Source: Promethearchaeota archaeon
GTDB lineage: Archaea > Asgardarchaeota > Lokiarchaeia > Sigyniarchaeales > SOKP01
Direction of reading: 5' to 3'
NCBI GenBank assembly: GCA_030606095.1
Contig: JAUWHC010000042.1
Coordinates: forward strand, 1-11,949
Length of the DNA: 11,949 nt
Below are positions 1-6,441 of the stretch, one piece after another (the first letter of the stretch is position 1; each line of letters starts with the position of its first letter). A model generated the notes under the pieces. The model saw only the letters and a program-made list of their open reading frames with translations, did no database searches and was not told the DNA's origin. The position numbers and the translations under genes were made by a program.

Positions 1-18
1 ATACTAAATTTCTCTAAA

Positions 19-45
19 TATTTATACACTTATTTATGAAATAGT
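19..45 (+). promoter_or_regulatory. Probable promoter and palindrome of the NikR-like gene
   Basis: A TATA-like TTTATA (21-26) lies where it would place transcription start at about 47-53, giving a roughly 10-base leader. Just downstream is an imperfect palindrome, ACTTATTT-ATG-AAATAGT (28-45; five perfect pairs either side of ATG, then AC/GT with one extra T). Its place between TATA box and start codon would suit autoregulation by the ribbon-helix-helix protein. The stretch is very AT-rich, so chance is a real alternative. Confidence 0.3.
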
Positions 46-60
46 CTTATAAAATATATA

Positions 61-453
61 ATGAAAATCATATCTCTTCAAATTAGCGATGACTTGTTAG
101 ATAGGTTTGAAAAAGTTCGAAATCAGAGCGGATTTAATTCAAAAAGCGAAGCATTAAGAGATTCAATGATAAAATTCATTGAAAACTATGAAAAATTTGA
201 AAATTTAGAAGGATATCGAATTATGACAATAAATCTTGTTTATCCATTTAAAGAACATATTGCGGATGAAATTTCTGAACTTTATCACAAATTTCACGCC
301 ATAATCAAGGCTGTTACCGATTGGAGAATTGCTGAAAAAAAAATTGAAATTGTTTTAGTAGTAGGAGAATTCGGAATTATTAAGGATCTTTACCAAGCGA
401 TTGTTAAGATCAAAGACGTAATAAGCTCAATCCACGAAGTTATAATCGATTAG
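61..453 (+). CDS. NikR-like ribbon-helix-helix transcriptional regulator
   Basis: A 130-residue protein with the two-domain plan of NikR. Residues 1-45 form a ribbon-helix-helix DNA-binding domain (beta strand KIISLQIS, then helices around LLDRFEKVRN and SKSEALRDSMIKF). Residues 53-130 resemble the ACT-like tetramerisation and metal-sensing domain. Length is close to E. coli NikR (133), and my hand alignment is nearly gap-free. Of the four high-affinity Ni ligands in E. coli (His76, His87, His89, Cys95), only His76 is kept; the others are Asp87, Arg89 and Ile95. It is therefore probably a DNA-binding regulator of NikR descent that senses something other than nickel, or no metal. ATG at 61 is the first start and is followed immediately by the DNA-binding strand; no Shine-Dalgarno site is visible, so the leader is probably very short. 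It converges with nadC (13 bases between stops). The fold is confident; the ligand is unknown. Confidence 0.85.
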   Translation: MKIISLQISDDLLDRFEKVRNQSGFNSKSEALRDSMIKFIENYEKFENLEGYRIMTINLVYPFKEHIADEISELYHKFHAIIKAVTDWRIAEKKIEIVLVVGEFGIIKDLYQAIVKIKDVISSIHEVIID

Positions 454-466
454 TTATAATTCATAT

Positions 467-1321
467 TTAATCAAATCGAAGTGAAAAATCTACAAATTCG
501 GTAGGTTTTTGCGTGAGCACGCTTGTACTTATAATATCGGGCTCGGAAATTAGATAATCAACTATGTTATCTTGCGTAATATTTCCCGAAACTTCAATAG
601 TGACATTTTCACGTAAATCATGCTTTTTTAGTAAGTTAATCGCATCTTGTACGCTATCAGGATTCATATTATCTAACATTATTATATCTGCTCCGTTTTG
701 TACAGCAATTAGAACATCCCCAATTTTTTCCACTTCAATTTCTATTTTTTTTGTGAAACTAACATTGTTTTTCACATTTTTGAGAAGTTCTGCGACATTT
801 CCGTTGTAAATTTTTAAGTGTGTAGACTTTAAAAGCACCATATCATCTAAGTTAAAACGATGCGTATCTCCTTTTCCAAAATCAACAGCTTTTTTTTCAA
901 ATAATCGTAAACCAGGAAGTGTTTTTCTAGTACATGCTATTTTAACTATTTTTCCGGATTTTTCAATTATCTTAACAAATTTACGCGTTGTTGAGGTAAT
1001 TGCGCTCATATGGCTCATAAGATTTAAACCCACTCTTTCGCCTAACAAGATGTCCTTAGTTTTTCCACATAATTCTACTATTACATCTCCATTTTGGATT
1101 TGATCGCCATCTTCTTTCTTGGGAGTAACATCAACTTCTAAAACATGAAATAATATCTCGATTTCTTCTATACCCGATAAATACCCGTCACTTTTAGCAA
1201 TAATCTTAGCGGACGAAATTGAATCCGTAGGGATTGATTTTGAACTAATATCAATAAACATACAATCTTCATGTAAAAATTCTCTTATTTTTTTTTCAAT
1301 TAAAATGCGATTAAAACTCAT
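467..1321 (-). CDS. nadC: Nicotinate-nucleotide pyrophosphorylase (quinolinate phosphoribosyltransferase)
   Basis: This 284-residue protein has the usual length and order of NadC-type enzymes, which convert quinolinate and PRPP to nicotinate mononucleotide, CO2 and PPi in NAD synthesis. Visible motifs: E95-R96 in ERVGLNLMSHMSAIT, T131-R-K in TRKTLPGLRL, H154-R155, K165, E196 in IEIEVE, D217 in MLDNM, and the phosphate loop IEVSGNI (242-248). These line up with the substrate-binding Arg, Lys and His residues known in the family. Small departures: the usual GG.xHR reads GKGDTHR, and the usual KDNH reads KSTH. No nadA or nadB gene is in the window. It is divergent from the hydrolase gene with 56 bases between starts, and its stop is 13 bases from that of the NikR-like gene. 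A related nicotinate phosphoribosyltransferase or ModD-like role is possible, but conserved residues favour NadC. No strong Shine-Dalgarno site precedes the ATG. Confidence 0.88.
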   Translation of the reverse strand: MSFNRILIEKKIREFLHEDCMFIDISSKSIPTDSISSAKIIAKSDGYLSGIEEIEILFHVLEVDVTPKKEDGDQIQNGDVIVELCGKTKDILLGERVGLNLMSHMSAITSTTRKFVKIIEKSGKIVKIACTRKTLPGLRLFEKKAVDFGKGDTHRFNLDDMVLLKSTHLKIYNGNVAELLKNVKNNVSFTKKIEIEVEKIGDVLIAVQNGADIIMLDNMNPDSVQDAINLLKKHDLRENVTIEVSGNITQDNIVDYLISEPDIISTSVLTQKPTEFVDFSLRFD

Positions 1322-1377
1322 TTTTACCAGATTCTTTAAGCAGTATTATTATTATAGATTAAATACTAATTAAAATT

Positions 1378-1500
1378 ATGCATGGCATTGATAAAATATT
1401 TATTGAAACTAATGAAATTAGGCTTGAAGCTGAGTTTTTTCAATTTTCGCAGTCGGTTGTTTTGATTTGTCACCCACATCCTCAATTTTTCTGGGTTTGA
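1378..1500 (+). pseudogene. 5' part of the alpha/beta hydrolase gene, ending in an in-frame UGA
   Basis: ATG at 1378 opens 40 codons, in the same frame as the downstream hydrolase, that end at TGA 1498-1500. The encoded peptide contains IETNEIRLEAEFFQFSQ followed by VVLICHPHPQ. That is the N-terminal beta strands and the HPHP loop (oxyanion region) typical of the COG2945-type alpha/beta hydrolase family. The expected continuation, YGGNMHNN, appears 11 codons later in the same frame (from 1519). Joining residues before and after the 33-base gap would give a 209-residue protein, the normal size for this family. I mark it as a broken 5' part because a plain reading stops here. Whether the gene is really dead, spliced, bypassed or read through cannot be decided from DNA alone. 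Confidence 0.7.
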
Positions 1501-1518
1501 AACCCTAAAAAGGGAAAA
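1486..1518 (+). repeat. 33-base in-frame insert with hairpin and stop codon inside the hydrolase gene
   Basis: Removing these 33 bases (exact ends can slide a base or two) restores HPHPQ-YGGNMHNN. The insert contains the perfect 13-base palindrome GGGTTTGAAACCC (1493-1505) with the TGA in its centre. As RNA this can form GGGU/ACCC closed by a five-base loop, extended by UUUUU (1486-1490) with AAAAA (1507-1511) across a small internal loop. A second option is UUUUC (1487-1491) with GAAAA (1514-1518). Flanking CCTC (1480-1483) can pair with GGGG (1522-1525), bringing the two ends of the insert together. It could be a tiny archaeal intron, a translational bypass element or a recent disruptive insertion. 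Confidence 0.6.
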
Positions 1519-1530
1519 TATGGGGGCAAT

Positions 1531-2040
1531 ATGCACAACAATGTCGTATCTGGCGTTTTTAATATGTGTGTTCAAAATAAAACTTCATGTTTACGGTTTA
1601 ATTTCAGGGGAGTAGGAAGTTCAACAGGAAGTCATACTAGTGGAAAGGGCGAGTTAAGCGATGTGGAGGCGTGTATTGATTTTTTAATAAACGAGAAAAA
1701 TATTGAAAAAATAATAATCTGTGGTTATTCCTACGGCGCCGCTATCGGGTGTTCAGTTGTAAATATTTCAGAGAAAATAATTGGCTATTGTGCGATTTCT
1801 TTTCCTTGGGATTTTATGGGCTCAAAATATAAAAAGCTTTCTCAAACTAAAAAACCAAAATTGTTTATTCAAGGTAATCGAGATACTATAGCACTCTATG
1901 AAAATTTTGAAAACCATTATAGTTTCTATTTCGAACCAAAAAAGTATAAGATTATTAATGGAGCCGACCATTTTTACTCGGGATTTGAAGAAAATATCGC
2001 ACAAGAAGTAAGTGAATTCTACAATTCGATTACAAAATAA
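1531..2040 (+). CDS. Alpha/beta hydrolase, COG2945-like (3' intact part)
   Basis: A 169-residue open frame from ATG 1531 covering most of a serine hydrolase of the dienelactone-hydrolase-like COG2945 type. It has the family block LRFNFRGVGSSTG (21-33), the nucleophile elbow GYSYG with Ser67, the acid in QGNRD (Asp118) and the base in GADHF (His147), so the catalytic triad is complete. No signal peptide or membrane segment is seen, so it is probably cytosolic; the substrate is unknown. This start begins inside the conserved YGGNMHNN motif and misses the first beta strands and HPHP loop, which lie in the same frame upstream (1378-1497) beyond a UGA-containing insert. The true protein may therefore begin at 1378 if the insert is spliced or bypassed. 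Intact triad residues and absence of frameshifts suggest this half is still under selection. It converges with the Roadblock gene (54 bases between stops). Confidence 0.75.
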   Translation: MHNNVVSGVFNMCVQNKTSCLRFNFRGVGSSTGSHTSGKGELSDVEACIDFLINEKNIEKIIICGYSYGAAIGCSVVNISEKIIGYCAISFPWDFMGSKYKKLSQTKKPKLFIQGNRDTIALYENFENHYSFYFEPKKYKIINGADHFYSGFEENIAQEVSEFYNSITK

Positions 2041-2059
2041 GATATTATGAGATTTTTAA

Positions 2060-2090
2060 TAAGAAAAGAGAAGTATTAGAAAAACTGATG
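2060..2090 (-). terminator. Possible U-rich terminator of the Roadblock gene
   Basis: Just past the Roadblock stop, the minus-strand transcript would carry pyrimidine-rich runs (CAGTTTTTC, then CTTCTCTTTTCTT), as expected for archaeal U-tract termination. The spot lies between two convergent genes. No convincing hairpin accompanies it. Confidence 0.3.
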
Positions 2091-2094
2091 TTCC

Positions 2095-2493
2095 TTAAAT
2101 GGAAGATAACTTTTCTAAATCGGGTGTAGCGTTTTCAACCGCCCAATCGAGGAGTTGTTCGTAATAAGATTCAATTTCGTTAGAATCCGGACTTTTTGAT
2201 AGAACCGCTAAAATAAATTGCGTTTTTTTATCTGTCATAATTATATTTCGACAAATAATAAAATCTTCTAAATATTTAATCTTTATACTAGAAAGGTTAG
2301 ATAAATTCATTTCCTCAGAGGCTGATGAAGCTGCATCGCTTAATAATGAGCCCATTGCCGCAACAACCCGTTCATCAATGTCTTCTGATTTTTGCGATGC
2401 TAAAACTAGTCCTGCATTTGTAGCAAAAAGAGAAGCCCTAAAATTACCGTTATCATTTAATTCTTTGAGAACTTGGTCAAGTCTACTTACCAT
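2095..2493 (-). CDS. Roadblock/LC7 domain protein
   Basis: A 132-residue single-domain protein with the Roadblock/LC7 (dynein light chain 7/MglB-like) pattern. It has an N-terminal helix (SRLDQVLKELN), a strand pair with small residues (FRASLFATNAGLVLAS, 18-33), and a long alanine-rich helix (VVAAMGSLLSDAASSASEEM, 43-62). The central strands KIKYLEDFIICRNIIM and FILAVLSK follow, then a C-terminal helix (EIESYYEQLLDWAVE). Such domains usually dimerise and serve as platforms for small GTPases, as GAPs or regulators; Asgard genomes are known to carry many. No GTPase gene is adjacent, so a partner cannot be named. The gene is 102 bases downstream of the phosphoesterase with its own TATA-like element, so it is probably a separate unit. 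ATG at 2493 has no Shine-Dalgarno site. Fold assignment is confident; function is inferred from the family only. Confidence 0.85.
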   Translation of the reverse strand: MVSRLDQVLKELNDNGNFRASLFATNAGLVLASQKSEDIDERVVAAMGSLLSDAASSASEEMNLSNLSSIKIKYLEDFIICRNIIMTDKKTQFILAVLSKSPDSNEIESYYEQLLDWAVENATPDLEKLSSI

Positions 2494-2508
2494 AAGAAAT
2501 ATTCACTC

Positions 2509-2570
2509 ATTAAGTGTTATTAAGTAATTGTAAAAAAATTCTCGCTTAACTTTAATATTATAAATATTAT
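2509..2570 (-). promoter_or_regulatory. Probable promoter region of the Roadblock gene
   Basis: On the minus strand a TATA-like TAATATTTATAATA lies at about 2557-2570, placing a start near 2535. Between it and the ATG are two copies of ACTTAAT (minus strand; plus ATTAAGT at 2509-2515 and 2519-2525) exactly 10 bases apart, one helical turn. This could be a regulator site or AT-rich coincidence. Confidence 0.25.
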
Positions 2571-2595
2571 GAACAATTTAGTATTAAATTTTACC

Positions 2596-3120
2596 TTATG
2601 CCTTTTTTAAGTTTATTATAAATGTTGATAAAATGTTATCTTCATCAATCTTCAACGTTATTACGCTTGGTCTCGATATAGGTTTTTCAAAACCTCTTTT
2701 TGGAATAGGTGCTTTAGGTTTTGTAGGACTTCCCGGATTAATTAATAAAGTATTGTACGGTGTACCTGTTATGAGTGGCTGATGTGTATGTCCAAAAATA
2801 AGGATGTGGAGGTTATTTCGCTTAAAAAAGTCTTCTAAATTATCAGGTTTCTTGTGAATTACGCCAATGTTATAATTTTCAACATGGAATTTAATAAATG
2901 TATCTAATCCCGTTATTTCATCTAATTCGCTTTTTACACATCTGATTGGAGCGATTTTTTTCAATTCTTCTAAGAAAAAAGATTCACATACATCTCCAGC
3001 ATGTATGATTTCGTCAACACCTTCGAAGATTTCTTTTAATTGATTAACTAAAGTTTCAACTAGATTAGGTTCATCGTTCTTTGTTATGTGAGTATCTGAA
3101 ATAATCCCTAATTTTACCAT
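2596..3120 (-). CDS. YfcE/MJ0936-family metallophosphoesterase, Vps29-like
   Basis: A 174-residue calcineurin-like phosphoesterase of the compact YfcE/Vps29 group. Metal-site motifs in order are SDTH (Asp9, His11), HAGD (Asp43), VKSELDE (62-68), IH (His89) and GHTH (His111, His113), with the late LLINPGS block at 125-131. The usual GNxD motif reads SELD: the metal-binding Asn is replaced by Glu65, and the usual HGH reads HKK, keeping only the first His. Eukaryotic Vps29 likewise has an acidic residue at the Asn position (GDFDE) followed by the same DE pair. It may still bind two metals and act on a phosphodiester, or be a scaffold; the substrate is unknown. The gene starts 12 bases after the CPBP protease stop, and that gap is CG plus a run of ten A with no Shine-Dalgarno site, so the two genes are probably co-transcribed. 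Confidence 0.85.
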   Translation of the reverse strand: MVKLGIISDTHITKNDEPNLVETLVNQLKEIFEGVDEIIHAGDVCESFFLEELKKIAPIRCVKSELDEITGLDTFIKFHVENYNIGVIHKKPDNLEDFFKRNNLHILIFGHTHQPLITGTPYNTLLINPGSPTKPKAPIPKRGFEKPISRPSVITLKIDEDNILSTFIINLKKA

Positions 3121-3132
3121 TTTTTTTTTTCG

Positions 3133-4203
3133 CTATAAGATAATTACTCCAATAATAAAAATAATCAAACCAAATAAAAAATCCATCACTATCCTAAAAA
3201 TTCTTTCTAAAGAATCCTCTCCAATCTCATTATCTTTTTTGAAATATGAAATAAATTCTTTAAAACCTGTTGATAAACTTTCTTTGATTCGAGAGAATTG
3301 CCAAACAAACAAAAATATACTGATAATTAATAATGGAATGTAAACAATGTAGCTCATTAATGAAAAATCGTTACCATGTATAAAATTCCAAATTGAATGG
3401 GCTGAAATAATATTATTTACAGCATGAGCAAATATTACGGGAAATATCCAACGTCGTCTTAAAACCAGCATCGCAAGAATAATTCCAACTAAAAATGTCT
3501 GAAAAAAAAATATAATAGGAAAAATTATTGGTAATCCGATACTAGGTTTCGTAAAAATGTAACCAAAATGGCCTAAACCAAAAAAAAAGGAAGTCATAAT
3601 TACGGCAGACATTTTATTAAAGTAATCACTTCCTCTATTAGCTAAAAAACCTCTTGTTAGTGTTTCCTCATATATAGAGACAGAGATTTGTATTATAATA
3701 ACAGATAGAAGAAACACGTAATAACTCTCCATAAAATAAGAGTTGTAAGAATATTCTGCCGTAGGGTCCATAACTATGGACAAATAAGATAGCATATCAG
3801 GTAAAAATAAATATGTAAAAAAATCTAACGGTATAAAAACTAAAAAAAGTAATAATATTCCATATAAAAGTTGATATTTAAAATTCTTTTTTGTAATATT
3901 AAATAAATTTAAAAAGTTCTTTGAAGGGCTGATATCCTCTTCTAAGATTAATTCTTTTCTTTGAGACGGCATTATAATATTGGACAAATATAGAAATAAA
4001 GGAATCGCAACGATAATAATTACCACTCTCAATACGAAAAAAAGAGGTTCAAAAATTACAGAACTAGAATCAATCAATAAAGGTAGTAGAACAGCAGGAA
4101 TTAACATAAAAATAAAGATTCCAAGAAAAATAATTAGAACTTCGAAGAAATAATGTATTCGTTGATTAAATATTGTTTTTAAAGGGTTTTTAGGTCTTCT
4201 CAT
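3133..4203 (-). CDS. CPBP-family (CAAX/Abi) intramembrane metalloprotease
   Basis: A 356-residue, strongly hydrophobic protein with about eight membrane segments (around 18-42, 54-75, 110-135, 160-178, 198-216, 222-247, 284-302 and 340-356). The three CPBP motifs are present: EExxxR as E179-E180...R184 (EETLTRGFL), FxxxH ending at His212 (FFFGLGH), and HxxxN as His260...Asn264 (HAVNN). These Glu and His residues form the metal site of this group, which includes Rce1-like CAAX prenyl endopeptidases and bacterial Abi proteins. The N-terminal 150 residues, with a charged cytosolic stretch at 81-110 (QRKELILEED), precede the protease core. The substrate is unknown; CAAX processing is only a family possibility. 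It is followed after 12 bases by the phosphoesterase gene. Upstream 81 bases include a TATA-like TTTAAAATATTT (minus strand, about 4256-4267), suggesting its own promoter. Confidence 0.88.
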   Translation of the reverse strand: MRRPKNPLKTIFNQRIHYFFEVLIIFLGIFIFMLIPAVLLPLLIDSSSVIFEPLFFVLRVVIIIVAIPLFLYLSNIIMPSQRKELILEEDISPSKNFLNLFNITKKNFKYQLLYGILLLFLVFIPLDFFTYLFLPDMLSYLSIVMDPTAEYSYNSYFMESYYVFLLSVIIIQISVSIYEETLTRGFLANRGSDYFNKMSAVIMTSFFFGLGHFGYIFTKPSIGLPIIFPIIFFFQTFLVGIILAMLVLRRRWIFPVIFAHAVNNIISAHSIWNFIHGNDFSLMSYIVYIPLLIISIFLFVWQFSRIKESLSTGFKEFISYFKKDNEIGEDSLERIFRIVMDFLFGLIIFIIGVIIL

Positions 4204-4284
4204 AATTTATCTATCTCTTACAACAAGTTCAATGAATAACAAATAATTAAATAGAAATATTTTAAATTTTTTTATTTGAAGCAT

Positions 4285-5235
4285 TCAAAAAAAAATTAAG
4301 TCCTCTCTACTTGGAATCCCATTTCTTGCCCCTAATTCTTGTATACAATTTCCAGCCACAAAATTACCAATTTTTACATTATTTTTAAGGTGTTCAAATT
4401 TTAAATTTTTATTTCGAACAAATCCGTAAATGAATCCCGCTGAAAATGCGTCACCAGCTCCAGTAGTATCAATTAAATTACTTAATTTTAATGGAGGTAG
4501 AAGTTCTGCTCTACTGCTGGTTAGTAATAATGCTCCTTTTTTGCCTAATGTAGTAATAATAACTTTTATACCTAAATTAAATAGGGTGCTCGATTTTTCT
4601 TGGATTAAATCTTCGTTTAAATCACTTCCTTCTATATTAAAAAGAGTTGCGTATTCATTTTGAGAAAGAATTAATATATCAATTTTCTCCAGCAATTTTT
4701 TAATGTTCTTTAAACCTTGGTCGATGATTAACATACCAGGATTTAAAATAATGGGTATTTTGTTGTTTCTACCAATATTAGCGGCTTCAATAAATGGTTC
4801 TATATTTTTTAAGCTACTTAAGAAAATTATTTTTGTATTTATCAATTCTTTTTCTAAAAGATCTTCCTTTAAAAGATAATTTGCGGCACCACTATGAGCA
4901 TATATTCTTCGGTCTCCTTTTTTATTTAAAGCAATATAAGCAGAACCGGTTCTATAGTGCTCAGAATATTTAATAAACTCTGTAGCAACATTTACTTCCT
5001 TGAAATCGTTAATTATTTTGTTGCCAAAAGTATCTTGACTCCCTATCTTTCCAATGAACGCTGTTGATAGTCCAATTTTCGCACAAGCATAAGCAGTATT
5101 AGCGGCTGCTCCACCAGATAATAAAGTTAAGTTTGATACGAATACTTCATCATCATCAGCAGGATGTCTTACTACTTGAGCGACCATATCAACAAGGGCG
5201 GCTCCTATACAAATTACATCAAAGATTTCAATCAC
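4285..5235 (-). CDS. PfkB-family carbohydrate/nucleoside kinase
   Basis: A 316-residue ribokinase-like kinase. It begins with the first strand DVICIGAALVDM, then the sugar-binding glycine block LLSGGAAANTAYACAKIG (38-55) and GKIGSQDTFG. Near the C-terminus is the catalytic and anion-hole motif DTTGAGDAFSAGF, with Asp as base. These give an ATP-dependent kinase of a sugar or nucleoside hydroxyl, soluble and cytosolic. The substrate cannot be read from sequence. Its position 22 bases downstream of purM, on the same strand, suggests a purine-related substrate such as a nucleoside, but that is inference from context. The start must be GTG at 5235: an in-frame TAA lies just upstream, and the next Met (residue 17) would delete the first strand. 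The GTG lies within ATGTGA, where the ATG is out of frame and stops at once. No Shine-Dalgarno site is visible. Confidence 0.87.
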   Translation of the reverse strand: MIEIFDVICIGAALVDMVAQVVRHPADDDEVFVSNLTLLSGGAAANTAYACAKIGLSTAFIGKIGSQDTFGNKIINDFKEVNVATEFIKYSEHYRTGSAYIALNKKGDRRIYAHSGAANYLLKEDLLEKELINTKIIFLSSLKNIEPFIEAANIGRNNKIPIILNPGMLIIDQGLKNIKKLLEKIDILILSQNEYATLFNIEGSDLNEDLIQEKSSTLFNLGIKVIITTLGKKGALLLTSSRAELLPPLKLSNLIDTTGAGDAFSAGFIYGFVRNKNLKFEHLKNNVKIGNFVAGNCIQELGARNGIPSREDLIFF

Positions 5236-5257
5236 ATTATATATTTTTTAAATGAAT

Positions 5258-6439
5258 TCAATAGTAATTAAAAGATCCAAATTCAGATTTTATTTCAAGT
5301 TGGTTTTTGTTCTTATAAGACGATTTTTCACATTGCCCGATGATTTTTGATTCGATGTTGTATTTTTTAGCAATATCTATAATTTCTTTAGCAATTGACT
5401 CATCACAACAAATTTCCATTCTATGACCCATATTAAACACTTGATACATTTCTTTCCATAAAGTTTCTGAAGATTTTTTTATAATTTCAAATATTTCGGG
5501 AATTTTAAAAAGATTATTTTTAAGATAAGTAATACCCTTACCAAAATTGAGAATTTTCGTCTGACCTCCTCCCGTATTATGTATTATTCCGTGAATTTCC
5601 TCACGATATTTTTTTAGTACATCCAACAATAATGGAGCATAAGTTCTAGTCGGAGACAATAAAGCTTCTCCAACAGTCAAACTCAATCCTTTGATCTTAT
5701 CGGTAAGTTGATAATTCCCAAAAAAGATAAATTGTTCATCAAGGTTTTGATCGTAACATTCAGTGAATTTCTTATAATAATCATGAGATAGAACACCATG
5801 TCTGGCTAAGGTTAATCCGTTACTTCCTATTCCGCTATTAAATTCATCTTCATACGATGCTTTTCCATCACTAGCTAATCCAACTATCACATCTCCTGCC
5901 TTGATGTTTTCAGCATTAATAATATCTTCTCTTTTCATACTGGTAAAAACTGAGGCATCAATTAGAAGAGTTTTTACAATATCTCCTACATCAGCCGTTT
6001 CGCCTCCACACATTACGACATTTAGACCAAATTCAGATAGCTTTTCGCTATATGTAAAATATTCTTTAATTATTGTATTAATTACTTCGCCCGAGATAAA
6101 ACCTCTATTTCTACCGATATTATTAGATATAAAAAAATTTCCAGTAGCTCCAACGCACAACATATCATCAATATTCATAACAATAGCATCTCTTACAATC
6201 CCCCTAAAAACAGATATTTTGTCCGTTTCTTTATAATACATATAAGCTAAGCTTGCTTTTGTTCCTGCTCCATCTGAATGAAAAATTGAACAATAATCAT
6301 CTCTCCTACCTACATCTTGTACTATTTTACAAAATGCTCCGGGGAATAATCCTTTATCAATCGATTGGATTGCTTTATGAACATCTTCCTTTTTTGAGGA
6401 AACCCCTAATTGAGAATATATATCTTTTTTGTTAGACAT
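5258..6439 (-). CDS. purM: Phosphoribosylaminoimidazole synthetase (AIR synthase), long form
   Basis: A 393-residue PurM-family enzyme that closes formylglycinamidine ribonucleotide to AIR with ATP in purine synthesis. Motifs: HSDGAGTKASLAYMY (N-terminal nucleotide loop; the standard form is GVGTK), VMNIDDMLCVGA, CGGETADVGD, SPTRTYAPLL, HNTGGGQTK, and VFNMGHRMEI near the C-terminus. It is longer than typical PurM (about 345). The spacing and wording of DKGLFPGAFCKI, DGAGTKASLAYMYYKET and NMGHRMEI recall the roughly 390-residue form I associate with Bacteroidota, suggesting a distinct subfamily and possibly past transfer. It starts 2 bases after the purB stop, so the two genes are almost certainly one transcript and perhaps translationally coupled. 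ATG at 6439 is directly followed by the KKDIYSQLGVSSKKEDVHKAI start that fits this subfamily. It ends 22 bases before the PfkB kinase. Confidence 0.9.
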   Translation of the reverse strand: MSNKKDIYSQLGVSSKKEDVHKAIQSIDKGLFPGAFCKIVQDVGRRDDYCSIFHSDGAGTKASLAYMYYKETDKISVFRGIVRDAIVMNIDDMLCVGATGNFFISNNIGRNRGFISGEVINTIIKEYFTYSEKLSEFGLNVVMCGGETADVGDIVKTLLIDASVFTSMKREDIINAENIKAGDVIVGLASDGKASYEDEFNSGIGSNGLTLARHGVLSHDYYKKFTECYDQNLDEQFIFFGNYQLTDKIKGLSLTVGEALLSPTRTYAPLLLDVLKKYREEIHGIIHNTGGGQTKILNFGKGITYLKNNLFKIPEIFEIIKKSSETLWKEMYQVFNMGHRMEICCDESIAKEIIDIAKKYNIESKIIGQCEKSSYKNKNQLEIKSEFGSFNYY

Positions 6440-6441
6440 TT

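Noticed and set aside
564..809. Plus-strand frames opposite nadC, purM, purB, uL2, gatD and gatE (60-135 codons each)
   Set aside because: They are mirror frames of well-conserved genes on the other strand, low in complexity, with no promoter, Shine-Dalgarno site or family resemblance.
1498..1500. UGA in the hydrolase gene as selenocysteine or as a reassigned sense codon
   Set aside because: The position has no conserved Cys in the family and falls in an extra segment. TGA serves as the true stop of gatD, purM and the kinase in this window, so reassignment does not fit. No SECIS-like element was recognised.
1366..1575. 69-codon minus-strand frame across the hydrolase 5' region
   Set aside because: It lies opposite the conserved hydrolase coding frame, has no recognisable domain, and overlaps the insert by chance.
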